Assembly: GCF_021130785.1 (NCBI RefSeq)
Contig: NW_025777498.1
Location: forward strand, 31,692 to 95,691
Reading direction: 5' to 3'
DNA from: Homalodisca vitripennis
Taxonomy: Eukaryota; Arthropoda; Insecta; Hemiptera; Cicadellidae
DNA: 64,000 bases
The notes beneath the pieces are model-generated. The model worked only from the letters and a program-made list of their open reading frames with translations, was not told the DNA's origin and made no database searches. Both the position numbers and the translations under genes were made by a program. Shown piece by piece: positions 13,072 to 23,793 of this stretch. Each line of letters opens with the position of its first letter. Position 1 is the first letter of the stretch.

Positions 13072-14084
13072 GTAAAATATACCCTAAGTTACATCGTCAG
13101 ACATTGAAAACTTTATTAATAATTAAAAATCTTTGACAGCAAATTATGAAAACTAAGTGGAATACAGGTAATCTTTCTCAGCGGTCATCAGGCAGTAATA
13201 TTATAAACAAAACTACATAATCAAACATACAACATGATCATTATTATTTGCTCATTAAGTTTGGGTTTTAAGTAATTGTTATTAGTCTTTTTTAAACAAA
13301 GGTGTATAAAATCTCGAGGTTGAGTGGAAGAGAAGGCTAAATCAGCCTTAACTCCACCTTTAAATAATGTAATTTCTCATTTAATCTTAAAACACTGCTA
13401 ACTTCTGCGACATTTTAGTATAATGCTTTAACCATCCAAAGTTCCAACGCTCCCTTCTATCGCATAAGAAAAGAAGGGGTTTACTGACGTTTTTCTGACA
13501 CATGATCAAGAGAAGTATTCAAAACAGTTTTGTGATCTTAAGTTACTGAGCGTTAGTGTTAGTTACGTGCAAATATTATATTCCACTTGCGGTTGTAATT
13601 TTGCAATAATCCAAATAATATTTTGTTTGTTTGATGTGTTTATAATATATCATAATTCTATTGTATGTTACAAATGAAATTTTTATTAAAAAGTAATGGA
13701 ATCTTGAATCTGTTGAGTGTTCCAAAGGCGTTGCCTAAAATGTCTAAGTCTAGTGATAACCGAACGATTATATTACATGCACATTTTGAGAATTCTTTAT
13801 CCTTATGTTTGTCATCCTCTTAGATCAGAAAGTTCTCAGCCTCTTTTAGATTAGGATCACATTCTATAACTATATTTAGCATAAATGAGAATGTGAATGG
13901 CCATCAAAGATAAACAATCCTTGGATGAAGCAGAAATTAAGGAGAATTTGGCAGTCAAAATCGAAAGCAAAGAACAATAATAATACAATAAATAGATAAA
14001 ACTTTTATTTAAAAACTGAATATAAATAAAAAAAATGCTCTTTCCGTTGAGGCAAGGGAAGTGAATATTTATTTATTTTTTACT
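13072..14084 (+). other. Collagen intron, proximal part
   Basis: AT-rich intron sequence with no recognisable gene. The 6.6-kb intron as a whole contains the SINE, duplication, LINE remnant and satellite listed separately. Confidence 0.5.
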
Positions 14085-14275
14085 TGTCCGCCCTCATGGG
14101 CCACTGGCCTGTGCGAGGATCTTATCAAACAGCATAAGAGGGAGAGTCGATACAGTACAAGGTCGATGGTACTGATAAAAAGTGCTACGGTCACAGACAG
14201 GATTTCAACCTGCACTATCTCTAACTCAGACCCAAAGTCCAACGACTTTGACAGCTCGGCCATCGGCACTCCCAA
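14085..14275 (-). mobile_element. tRNA-Ser/Leu-like SINE, copy A
   Basis: Read on the minus strand it begins TGGCCGAGCTGTCAAAGTCG, the internal promoter A box of a class II (Ser/Leu) tRNA. About 40 bases later comes GCAGGTTGAAATCC, a B-box-like sequence. A body of about 110 bases follows, ending in GCACAGGCCAGTGGCC. A second copy lies at 20,885-21,065 with about 80% similarity by eye. The arrangement (tRNA head plus conserved body) marks it as a short interspersed element. Confidence 0.75.
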
Positions 14276-15609
14276 TACTCCTCACTGTTGTTAAACGCCG
14301 CATTGGATCGTCTGATAACGATGTTATAACGTTAATATTGATTCCGGGCATTCCGTACGTTGTTCATTGTTATAAAGTTACAAAAATATATACATATATA
14401 AGTTACAAAAAATATAGAATAGTAGGTTTCAAGAACTGGAATGTATCCTCGTATACAGGTATCAAAACCTAACACATACTGTTAGACATACACAGAAAAA
14501 ACACATTTTGTTTGTATATTTAATTGAATTAGTTTTCATTTTTATCCACTCTTATATTCACCCCTGAAGAAGAGGATTGGTTCTAGTTCTCGAAACGTAT
14601 ATTTTCTGTAACATACAGTTTTTTGTGTTAGTAATACCACTTAAACGTTTGAGAAGATCTGAAATCGTATTGAAAGTGAAATGAAAGTGAAAATGAATTT
14701 AATCCTTGGTTTGTTGCTAAGAGATAAAGCTGTCTCAGTCGATTTCCTCCCAATAATGAAAAAATACGCTACATAGAATGATTTATATTGAAGGATGACA
14801 AAAATGAGGATTCAACAAGATAAGCAATATCAAAACGGGGTCAACAATAACTGACTACTTTGACTGAAACCTTAGCCTATTTAGACTTAGCTTAACCACT
14901 CTGAATAAGTATACAAATTTTCGTGTAGTCACACTACGTTTAATAATTGCAAACTATGTACAAATGTCAGGACTTGGCGATATAAGTTCTGTCACAATAT
15001 CAGTGGGGTAGAAACCACCAAAATCTACTCCTACAAAACTGGCATGCTATTAAAACATTACCTAAACGTAAATCTGGAACAAAAATGTGATAAAGGATAT
15101 ACAAAAATCTTAAACGAGTAATGCAAATTCACCAGAACAACTCAATATATGAAAAATAAACATACCGTTTATTTAAATATGAAAGAAAATATCGGTACGT
15201 TAATGTATCTAATTCACATCTTAGTTTAACATAAAGCTAACTGGCCCAATAAATAATTAGTAATCTGTTCTATAGTAAAATACTGTCTTCTTGTAAGCGT
15301 GGAATCGGATCACTATAGTTCGATGAATCGAATTCCAATTGTAGTGTGACACTATTCGATTACAATACAAAACTACTCCAAGATTGTTACAAAAAATTAT
15401 TCATAACAAAAAATAAACACAAACACAACAGTTAACAACAATACACAAACAATTGTGAAAGATACGATTGGCACACAAGTAGACAAGAGTATCGATGTAA
15501 CGTACCGAAATCGTATCGTGCTCGCTTGTATCGTGTACTACTATATCGATATTCGATATGATACACACATTGCCACTATACAGTAACCTTCTAAGGGGTT
15601 CAATACGTC
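14276..15609 (+). other. Intron, no gene seen
   Basis: AT-rich. A phrase CTGAAGAAGAGG ... TCTCGAAACGT at about 14,564-14,600 matches half of the hairpin repeat at bases 1-82. No gene recognised. Confidence 0.5.
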
Positions 15610-15961
15610 GCTATCCGAGGATAACTCCCATCGATTATGTTCCTACTACAAAGGAATTATTGGCAACGGATGCTCAATGGCGGGAAATACCCTGCACAGA
15701 GGTCGACTCGAATACAGACGATACGGATCTACGATGCAAATTCTGCTAAGGTACATTAGCCTAAATTTAAAAGGCGAGTTTTTAGAGACGAAACGAGGAT
15801 AACTCCTGTCGATTATGTTCCTACTACAAAGGAATTATTGGCAACGGATGCTCAATGGCGGGAAATACCCTGCACAGAGGTCGACTCGAATACAGACGAT
15901 AGGGATCTACGATGCAAATTCTGCTACGGCACATTAGCCTAAATTTAAAAGGCGAGTTTTT
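15610..15961 (+). repeat. 178-bp tandem duplication
   Basis: Two adjacent copies of a block of about 170 bases (CGAGGATAACTCC ... AAAAGGCGAGTTTTT) start near 15,616 and 15,794. Equivalent points such as GGCAACGG are 178 bases apart (15,662 and 15,840). They differ at only a few bases, so the duplication is recent. No coding assignment. Confidence 0.85.
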
Positions 15962-16439
15962 TAAAGATGAAACGAATTATTGTAATTGTACTGTAAGAAA
16001 TTTAGCAATTGCAAATTTATTGATTCCAATTATAAAATGAAAATTTGCTCATTCAAGGAAGGCATATGGGACTTTGATTATGCCATTAACAGTTACATTT
16101 TCATATTTTAGTTATTTTTAAGTTTTCCGGCACCATGGTTATTGAGCTATAAATAGAAACTCTGTAATGTATTTTTTCAACAAGTTTCATATAGTTCAAA
16201 AAGTACTGAAAAGATATGAACTATATAAATAAACACGGCTATAAAACCGAATAAAAGCATAAATTAAAATAAGCAAGTAAAACAAGGGTTATGAGTGATT
16301 GTTCAAAAGTACATGACGTTTAAGGAACCTGATATATTGATATATTTTAATTACTGAAGTAAATTCATCATCTGTTGAGAGTTGGCGAAGCTTATCACTC
16401 AAGGGGCAGGAAAAATGTAGTTTCTGTCTGTTTGAGCAT

Positions 16440-16990
16440 TATAGTCACTGCCATCATCAAATACTGGCATGCCCTTCGATCGAGGTTTAGATTACCCTCT
16501 AATGAACTGCGTTCACTGAAAGGCGTTCTAAGGTTGTTTCAGGCATGCATATCATACTTGAGTAATATTGCCAGATATTGTTTTCCGTAAGTCTTAACGT
16601 GGCCTATTTTTCTAATACACCTCCATTTGAGCTACGGCGTAAGACTCTGGGACAGCTATGCCACATATAAACTAAACAGAATTTGTAACCTTCAAAAGCC
16701 TGTCATTGGAAAATCAGGCCACATTGAAAACCAGAGAGTCGTGGAAAGAAAGTTTGGATTTTTAAATATGCCTTGCTTCTACGTCTCTGAAATAGTCCCA
16801 TATCGTCGGTTTAAAAAGGATTCTAGTACATGTCGTAGACATATATTTGTATGGTAATCTAGAAAGAAACCGTTTTCGTGTTGAAGAGCAAATAGCCATC
16901 GGCTTTTGCGGTACTACTTGGACTACAGTAACACGAACTATCAAGCTTCTTGAGGGCATTAAATGAGCAACTACAAGTAAAAATCAATTA
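16440..16990 (+). pseudogene. Old LINE 3' reverse-transcriptase remnant
   Basis: Plus-strand open pieces at 16,375-16,590 and 16,627-16,857 resemble the C-terminal thumb region of non-LTR reverse transcriptases. MSYGVRLWDSYATYKLNRI corresponds to the usual YGxxxWG...LxxIQKxxIR segment, followed by KFGFLNMPCFYVSEIV and RFKKDSSTCRRH. A further frame after 16,857 resembles the FRVEEQ... segment that follows in the same proteins. Several frame breaks; dead fragment from a different insertion than the LINE at 10-12.8 kb. Confidence 0.6.
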
Positions 16991-17499
16991 AATGCTCGTT
17001 TAAAATACCTTTTGGTGTCAAATGCATTTGACTGTGGAAGAGCTCAAGGGTGGCCCCTAGGAGAATTTATCGGTTGCTAAAGACTCCCGGGTTTGGATAC
17101 ATATATTATTAATGTATATATGATAATAATATTAGTGTAAAATAGTTAGTGTAAATGTGCCTTCTCGGAACAATAAAATATAAGGTTTTATATTTGGATT
17201 TATTTAAGTTGTTACGGCTTTGACAACATATAGTTTCAAAGCGAATATGATTCGGTGTTAGCAGTAATAGATTGTTTTAATTACACAAGATATAGGTAAT
17301 TTAGTGCTATAAGAACAAGTTAGCGCTCAGACTGCCATTTGTGGAGTGAGAGGCTGAAGTAACTCAGGAAATAAATACTGGAACGGTAAAAATTCATGTT
17401 GCGTAGCGCAGTCATGCGTCAGGTTTCAGAACTAATTGATACCATCCTCAAAATAAAAAAATCCATTTCGATAAGCAAATCGATGTGGTAATTGATAGG

Positions 17500-18150
17500 T
17501 TACGATGCCAATCAGCAAAGGCCCAAACTCCACATAAGCTCCAAGGCGGTCTGATATTAGGTAGCTTTGCGTTGCCAATCGTCAAAGGCCCAAACTCCAC
17601 ATATACTCCAGGGTGGTCTGATATTAGGTAGCTTTGCGTTGCCAAACGTCAAAGGCCCAAACTCCACATATACTCCAGGGTGGTCTGATATTAGGTAGCT
17701 TTGCGTTGCCAAACGTCAAAGGCCCAAACTCCACATATACTCCAGGGTGGTCTGATATTAGGTAGCTTTGCGTTGCCAATCGTCAAAGGCCCAAACTCCA
17801 CATAAGCTCCAAGGCGGTCTGATATTAGGTAGCTTTGCGTTGCCAATAGTCAAAGGCCCAAACTCCACATAAGCTCCAAGGCGGTCCTATATTAGGTAGC
17901 TTTGCGTTGCCAATCGTCAAAGGCTCAAACTCCACATAAGCTCCAAGGCGGTCTGATATTAGGTAGCTTTGCGTTGCCAATAGTCAAAGGCCCAAACTCC
18001 ATACAAGCTCCAGAGCAGTCTGATGGTTGTAGGTTGCGCTACCAATCGTCAAAGGTCCAAACTCCATAAAGGCTCCAGGGCAGTCTGATGGTTGTAGGTT
18101 GCTCTACCAATCGCCAAATGTCCAAAATCCACATATGCTCCAGGGTAATC
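17500..18150. repeat. 67-bp minisatellite
   Basis: About nine head-to-tail units of 67-68 bases, each carrying GTCAAAGGCCCAAACTCCAC and most carrying ATTAGGTAGCTTTGCGTTGC. Two subtypes alternate irregularly (CATATACTCCAGGGTGG versus CATAAGCTCCAAGGCGG). The distal units from about 18,000 are more diverged (TGGTTGTAGGTTGC). Apparent open frames across it on the minus strand are repeat artefacts. Confidence 0.9.
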
Positions 18151-19701
18151 TGATTGTTGGAAGGTTGCGCCACTGACTGTAAAATCAATCCTGAGCTGTT
18201 AGGCACAGTTTGTATCATTGGTATTCCCTGTCCGTCTTTATGATGTTGGAAACTTGAACTAGTTTGTGTCTGTTTAGTTATAAGTTTCACAATCTGTTAC
18301 GTGCCCGCAACTCCTAAACTATCGCAACAGACCTTAGGGTCGTATTAGAGTTCATTATAACACAATGTATTTTTCAGGATTTTGTGATCGACCCTCTAGA
18401 ATATGATTAATGTGATACGTACTACCTCGTGGGATATTTTTCATTCATCACCATTAAAGCTGAGCAGCACCGAAGGTGCTGCTGCAGCCCGCATTGATAG
18501 CCGAAAGCATAAGTGTCAGGTCATTCGAAAACTGAAAATACTTTCTAATTTTGTTTAAAGAAATGTTACTAATTTAGAGAAATGTTATGTTTGTACCTTT
18601 GGAATGTTAAAAAAATCAACTGAGAATTTGAGATATTTGATGTGGCCAAATAAGGTTTGGAGTAGAATGCATAAATTATGTTTAAAATGGAATGCATTTA
18701 ATAAGCATTGCCCTTAAAACGCGTATATGAACGTTTGTTTCCTTAAAAATTATGACCAGAACTAAAACAAAAATAAATTAACAATTTTTTCGAGGGTTTT
18801 ATTTTTATGACTTTTGAAGGTTTTTGAAGAATCATCGTACAATAATTTGAAGCTGAAGGGTTGTTTGGCTGCTTCACGGCGTCTGCGAAACTGTTACAAG
18901 AGTAATGTCTCTGATAGCTTTCTGGGTGACTCGAAGATGTCTTGCAGGCACTATCAGAGGAGACGACGGCTACATCACTTGTGGGTGATACTGAAGAAAG
19001 TTATTTAGAGGGTTCTGAGGAGAAAATATTAGGCTCGCTTTAATAAATATCCCAGCACCAGCTGAGTATATCATTCATTATCCCCATTACCAGTGATGCC
19101 TATTGAAATGCCACATATTGAGAGAAGATACAATGATCCTTGCACATATGTAAATAAAATTTGAAAAAATCCAATATTTTTTCTATGTTTGAAGCTTATC
19201 TATTTAATAAATTTCCTGGACAAATCGGGAGATTTTGTAACACAATACTGTATTAATAAAAATATTGATTGACAAATTTATATTTCATGGTTTGAAATGT
19301 CAGGGACTGAAGGTTTATGTAATATACCTTGTGTACACTCCAAGAGAGGAATACACGTCATTGGATAATCCAAACATTGAATTAAGCTGTTGAATTAAGC
19401 GGTGTAACAACTGTTGAACGGTATATTAAAATATACGTACCCTGTCTATAAAAAATCCAGACCGCATAGGCCCCACGCGCAGTCATAGCTTGATAACCGA
19501 ATCAAGTAACGACAAGTTGTGTTAGAGAGGTATTCTTAGCCCTAACTTCGCCTTGTAAAAAGACTTTTAATTTTACTTTACTATCTATTGATCAATACAT
19601 GGAATTTTTAGTTTTTTAATATTTTGCATTTCATTACTTAATATCTCTGTTGTAGTTGTTATCCTAAACTTAAAGTTTCAAGTATAAATAATACTCTTTA
19701 G
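18151..19701 (+). other. Collagen intron, distal part
   Basis: AT-rich sequence without a recognisable gene, up to the TACTCTTTAG acceptor of the next exon. Confidence 0.5.
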
Positions 19702-19963
19702 GAAGGCAAGGTGAAAGAGGACCTCCAGGTCCGTTAGAGTCTCAAGGACCTCCCGGAGAGCCAGCTGAGAGAGGGGATCCAGGACAACCGGGGCCGCCGG
19801 GAGAAGTAGGTGCGACGGGCAACCCAGGATAGAGAGGTCCCGTTGGCCCCCAAGGCCTTCAAGGGTTCCCAGGGCCGCAGGGGTTGGTAGGACTACCAGG
19901 GGTCAAGGGCGAAAGAGGACTCACCGGACTGAAAGGAGAGCAAGGCAAACCCAGGGCCTTCAG
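19702..19963 (+). CDS. Collagen triple-helix exon 7, damaged
   Basis: 262-nt exon from a CTCTTTAG acceptor to a GTAAGA donor, completing the split glycine codon of exon 6. It encodes about 29 Gly-X-Y triplets. Two glycine positions are substituted (Glu near 19,735 and Ala near 19,765), a TAG stop sits at 19,830-19,832 in the triple-helix frame, and one extra base near 19,951 shifts the last triplets out of register. It should end with a split G to match exon 8. If real, these lesions would make the chain non-functional; if not, they indicate a low-accuracy assembly. Confidence 0.8.
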
Positions 19964-20456
19964 GTAAGATCTCTTTTATCAGGAAACATTCTTACTAAAT
20001 ACTGTCCTCATTGTTAAAACAGTTTAAACGAATTTTTGAAGTAAAGTTACAATAAATTGAACTAATTATATTGATATACTTAATGCGTGTTTTCTTTGTA
20101 ATATACCTTCTTCACTTATTCTTATAATGTCGCATTGATCAAAGTTTACTTCATGCTTCATGAAAAAACATGCTTATTAAAATAAATAAAATGTTTTTAT
20201 TCTTGCCCAGTTTTCTTTGTAAGTATAGTATATATAAGTATAAAAATATAAAAATATTTATAAAAAGTATTTGTTTACAGTCGCACTCTTATGTGTTACC
20301 GCTTATTCAACCATTTCAGTAACTTTAATTGTTACAATATTATTGCAGAGCTTTTCGTAATGCCAAGCCCATAGTCGGTCACTGACCTTGCTCCGTTTTG
20401 CAGCCAATTTGAATTGAAATTTGGAAATCTAATTCAATAAAAACAAATTTTGATAG
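19964..20456 (+). other. Collagen intron
   Basis: AT-rich intron of about 490 bases, no gene seen. Confidence 0.6.
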
Positions 20457-20518
20457 GGAGTCCTGGGGAGCAGGGACTGATGGGCCCACCTGGACGACCG
20501 GGCGAGCCGGGACAAGCG
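20457..20518 (+). CDS. Collagen triple-helix exon 8
   Basis: 62 nt between a TTGATAG acceptor and a GTGTGT donor. With one G from exon 7 it encodes GSP GEQ GLM GPP GRP GEP GQA. It ends on an intact codon, matching the phase-0 start of the next exon at 57,149. That next exon is now 36.6 kb away because of the viral insertions. Confidence 0.85.
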
Positions 20519-20750
20519 GTGTGTACATTCAACTATCCATAGATCATACTATAATTATGTTTAGACTATTGCACTAACTAGTGCACTATGTTATTGTACA
20601 TTACAATTTTCAGTCACATACGTGATTTGTCTATCTAGAGATAGAGTAAATAATTGTGTTTGTTGTAATCAGCTTTAATCACGTTTTTCTTTTATTTATT
20701 TAATGATATTATTCGGGATTTAAAGCAGTTATTCTTTATTATGTTTTATT

Positions 20751-20778
20751 TACACATACACACACACACACACACACC
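20751..20778. repeat. (CA)n microsatellite
   Basis: About a dozen CA units in the large collagen intron. Confidence 0.9.
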
Positions 20779-20884
20779 CTAGATGAACTATCAAAACATT
20801 TTGGTAAGTTTGCTGGTATAATATATTTGGGTAATAAATTAAAGTTCTCGAAATTATTTACTGTATACCGGCATAATGAGCGGT

Positions 20885-21065
20885 ATATGGTAGAGTGTTC
20901 TAGGAACTTTGGATCTGAGTTAGAGATAGTGCAGGTTCAAATCCTGTATGTGACCTTGCATTTTTATCAGTACCATCGACCTTGTACTGCACCGACTCTC
21001 TCCCTTAATCTCTTTGATAAGATCCTCGCACAGGCCAGTGGCCGATGAGGACGGGCAGAACGAGG
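20885..21065 (+). mobile_element. tRNA-Ser/Leu-like SINE, copy B
   Basis: Same family as the minus-strand copy at 14,085-14,275. Shared blocks include CTGAGTTAGAGATAGTGCAG, the B-box-like GGTTCAAATCC, ATCAGTACCATCGACCTTGT and GATAAGATCCTCGCACAGGC. The A-box end is degraded here. No target-site duplication could be fixed by eye. Confidence 0.75.
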
Positions 21066-21728
21066 CATACAAGGGAATCAAACTCCCCTTAAAAGAAAAA
21101 TCCACATAAAGAGAAGTTATATAAGAAATACGTGCTATGTTTGTTTAATTTCATGATAATATAAATGCAATACCATACACTATCAGCAACGTTTGCTTTA
21201 GTAAAATTGTTATAAATACTATAAATGTAACTAAAATGCTACATATAAATTATTTTTTTATGTAGAAAAAATAAAAAATAAATTAGTAATCTAAATTAAG
21301 TACTGTATATTGTTTCCAACGTTACTCATTATTTACATGAAAACTTACACAAGAGTATTGCGTAGTAAATATAAAAATGTTATATTTATTTGTAGAAAGA
21401 TGATTAAACAATTGTAATCAGCACGTAACGGTTGAGTGTTAATTTTTACACAATTAAATAACATACCCATTATTATTATTATTAAAGGATCAATGATGGT
21501 ACACTCTTAAAACATAATTTAAATGAATTAACAAAAAAGAAATACAAAATGTCATTGACTGTATTAATTCGTATTTAGTTCCACATAGTTTTTATATTAT
21601 ATATAGGTCCATTTTTAATTGTAATATAACTATTTTGGCTGATTGAATATAATGTTTCAAGGCGAGCTTTTGATTGGAATTAAGATCAGTAAATAAAAGA
21701 CTATGAAAACGAGATATATATAGATATA
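21066..21728 (+). other. Intron left of the viral block
   Basis: Very AT-rich host intron sequence that ends in a short TA-rich tract directly abutting the first viral terminal repeat. No gene seen. Confidence 0.6.
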
Positions 21729-22090
21729 AGTAGATAGTAATATGGGGTTCCTGGCGCACTTTCGGAGCCGACCGAAAAGCAATGTAAAATACTGTTCAAT
21801 GTACCATAAAGGAAGCTGAGAAATAACACAGCAAATCTCAATGAAAAATTAACCGAATCTACAGTCGTTCGTCTCCAAAAGCGATCGGTACATTACTATC
21901 TACTCTGTGGAATGAAAAATTAACCAAATCTATAGCTGTTTGCTTCTACTTTCTTAAGCTGTGCTTTGTAAAATGTTGTCAAATCTGCTACGAATAAAGG
22001 ATTTATCTTAATAAAATTTAATCAATTTAAAACATTTTTACTAAAAACATACTGTACTTTAATAAAAAACTTTTCTACTAAATAAACAAC

Positions 22091-22622
22091 ATGAACTCAC
22101 CAAGCTCTCTTCAGTTTCTAGCATTTCAAAAACTTACAAAGAAAGACAATTTTAACGAGTTCAACGAATTACCAAAACATTTTAAAGAACAGTTGATACT
22201 TTCCTTAAATGATACAGAATTCAAAGAACTTGTAAAGTCTTTTGCAGAAAAAACGTCTAATGGAGTGTTTTACTATCGGAAAAAAACTAAAAAAGTAAGG
22301 GATTACATATTTAATATAATTACGAAAGATATTGAAAAGAAAGTAAAAAAATAAACAAACAGAGAGTTTTCATCGTTTTTTTATGACATTTTTCCCATAT
22401 TATACGTTCTTTCAAGATAATCAAGACTTAATTGATGAATTTCTTAGGAATTTTTGTGAGTATCAAGATTTATCAACACAATTCATTAAAGAGCATTATA
22501 GAATTTTTCTTATAGAATATAGCCACAATTTGTGTGAAACAAAAGGTATTACTGTAGATAATATTCCATGTGATTCCTATGAAGAAAGACACCAACTATG
22601 GTTATCAAAACAGTTACTATGA
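22091..22622 (+). pseudogene. Uncharacterised viral protein (MNSPSS), left copy
   Basis: Starts MNSPSSLQFLAFQKLT and encodes about 177 residues interrupted by one frame break near 22,345, where this copy has seven A residues and the mirror copy at 38,831-39,362 has six. The second half contains FFPYYTFFQDNQDLIDEF and the C-terminus HQLWLSKQLL. Acidic/lysine-rich and probably helical; no known domain was recognised. A diverged paralogue is in element 2 at 40,730-41,350. Being inside the terminal repeat gives it two copies per genome. Function unknown; placement at the terminus suggests an early or replication-associated role, which is inference. Confidence 0.7.
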
Positions 22623-22657
22623 CGTGGGGAGGGACTGCAAGTTTTAGAGTTAAGACT

Positions 22658-23008
22658 TTATTCTACAAAGTTAATTGTTATAATTTCTTTATCTTTTATA
22701 GTCTTCTTTCCAGTAACAATCAAGTGTAATTTTTCATTTTTGTTTAATTCTTTAATCTTTTTTTTCATCCAAAAACAGTCAAAAATCTGTTCGGCAAGTG
22801 TACTTTACAATCTTCCAACTCGGCAATTATTGTAAACCCGAATTTTATCTTTCATTTTCTCCAAATTCAAGATTCTATGTTTCTTCCTTTCTTCCAATTC
22901 ATTTAACTTCTTATACTCTTTAAACTTACATTCTCCAATATCATTTAACTTCTTATACTCTTTAAACTTACATTCTCCAATATCATTTAACTCTTTCAAG
23001 AACTCCAT
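22658..23008 (-). pseudogene. OB-fold-like small protein, left copy (broken)
   Basis: Mirror copy of the plus-strand gene at 38,496-38,795 and homologue of the intact 101-residue protein at 56,419-56,724. This copy has an internal direct duplication of 42 bases, so NDIGECKFKEYKKL appears twice in tandem. It loses frame after about residue 57 near 22,840. The start codon is preceded by the element's AAATTTTTTCTATTTAAATGG motif. See the intact copy for the functional interpretation. Confidence 0.7.
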
Positions 23009-23025
23009 TTAAATAGAAAAAATTT
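23005..23025 (-). promoter_or_regulatory. Start-proximal viral promoter motif
   Basis: On the minus strand AAATTTTTTCTATTTAAATG runs directly into the start codon of the small OB-fold-like gene. It is one of the best matches to the element-wide consensus. Confidence 0.65.
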
Positions 23026-23525
23026 AAAGACGGAAAAAATGAAATTTGCTAACAATCACTCCAGAAGTCGAGGGAATTGCCAACATCTTCATTGTTTGAC
23101 GAGGTTCTTCATTTACTTTCTCCAAATGTACTATAAAATCATTTCTGGCTTAAAATCGTAGACAAATTCAACATCCAGATAATGAAAAAATACAGGTAAT
23201 ATCTTTTCATAATAAACGTGTGTATCGATACCTACAAACCTAATGTATTCTTTGAAAAGGAAAATAATTTTGTCAACGGTTCCAAGAGATAAGTAAAAAT
23301 TTTTATTCTGTTTTCTAAATTCTGTAACAAATTTTGTTTGCTTCTTGTCTCCATATTGCAATTTTGTAAGCAGATTATTCAAAATGTGTTAGTTTATTTC
23401 GAAATTTCCTAGGTTTAGGTCTTTCGTACAAAATTAAATTACAATCTCTACAAACTAAATATTTTTTATCAATAATTTCTCCTCTATTATAACACTTGTA
23501 ACAGTTGGCATTGTACTCTTTCCAT
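23024..23525 (-). pseudogene. Viral zinc-ribbon protein, element 1
   Basis: Minus-strand gene starting at the ATG in TTTAAATGGAA at 23,525. The N-terminal part has four cysteines in two pairs (NCYKCYNRGE and VCRDCNLIL), a zinc-ribbon arrangement. The C-terminal part is conserved between the two elements (FFHYLDVEF, GVIVSKFH). One extra A after the start codon and another break near 23,385 interrupt the frame. The only long open piece is 23,131-23,382. It diverges from the plus-strand gene at 23,550 with only 24 bases between start codons. No family was recognised; nucleic-acid binding is inferred from the cysteines. Confidence 0.6.
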
Positions 23526-23549
23526 TTAAACAAAAAGATTTTTTTATAA

Positions 23550-23793
23550 ATGGAGATTATGGAACTAAGTCTGCCGAGATATAAATTTTTTCAGCGCAAA
23601 TGTTTGTGTTTACATTTCTACAACAGAGATAAATAGAAATAATTTCATTCTATTGTACAACTATTTAGGATATTATGTGTACGATTATAAAGATTATTAC
23701 GGGAGAAATCGGGATTTTTCAGTGGCGAAAGAGTATATTTTTGAAATATTAGAAGGAATGAAAGAGAATAATATGAACATCATTAACTACTGA
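23550..23793 (+). pseudogene. Small viral protein MEIMEL, element 1
   Basis: Begins MEIMEL.LPRYKFF just after a TTTTTTATAAATGG motif and would encode about 80 residues. Frame breaks near 23,595 and 23,625 disrupt it here; the element 2 copy (40,443-40,692) is better preserved. Aromatic- and charge-rich (YDYKDYYGRNRDF), no recognised domain. Its 3' end overlaps the stop codon of the major capsid gene by 7 bases in convergent orientation. Confidence 0.55.

Larger units (their letters stand above)
21729..23022. repeat. Element 1 left terminal inverted repeat
   Basis: From about base 21,780 inward this matches the reverse complement of 38,482-39,672 almost base for base. The outermost part (21,729-21,779, AGTAGATAGTAATATGGGG...) resembles the termini of element 2 but has no partner at the right end of element 1. 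The repeat contains two whole gene loci (22,091-22,622 and 22,658-23,008). The short phrase ATGAAAAATTAACC occurs twice in it, near 21,841 and 21,911. Polinton termini are described as starting 5'-AG, as here. Confidence 0.85.

Noticed and set aside
18039..18290. 83-residue minus-strand frame at the minisatellite edge
   Set aside because: Mostly repeat-derived, with the same residues recurring (GVWxFDDW); no evidence of a gene.
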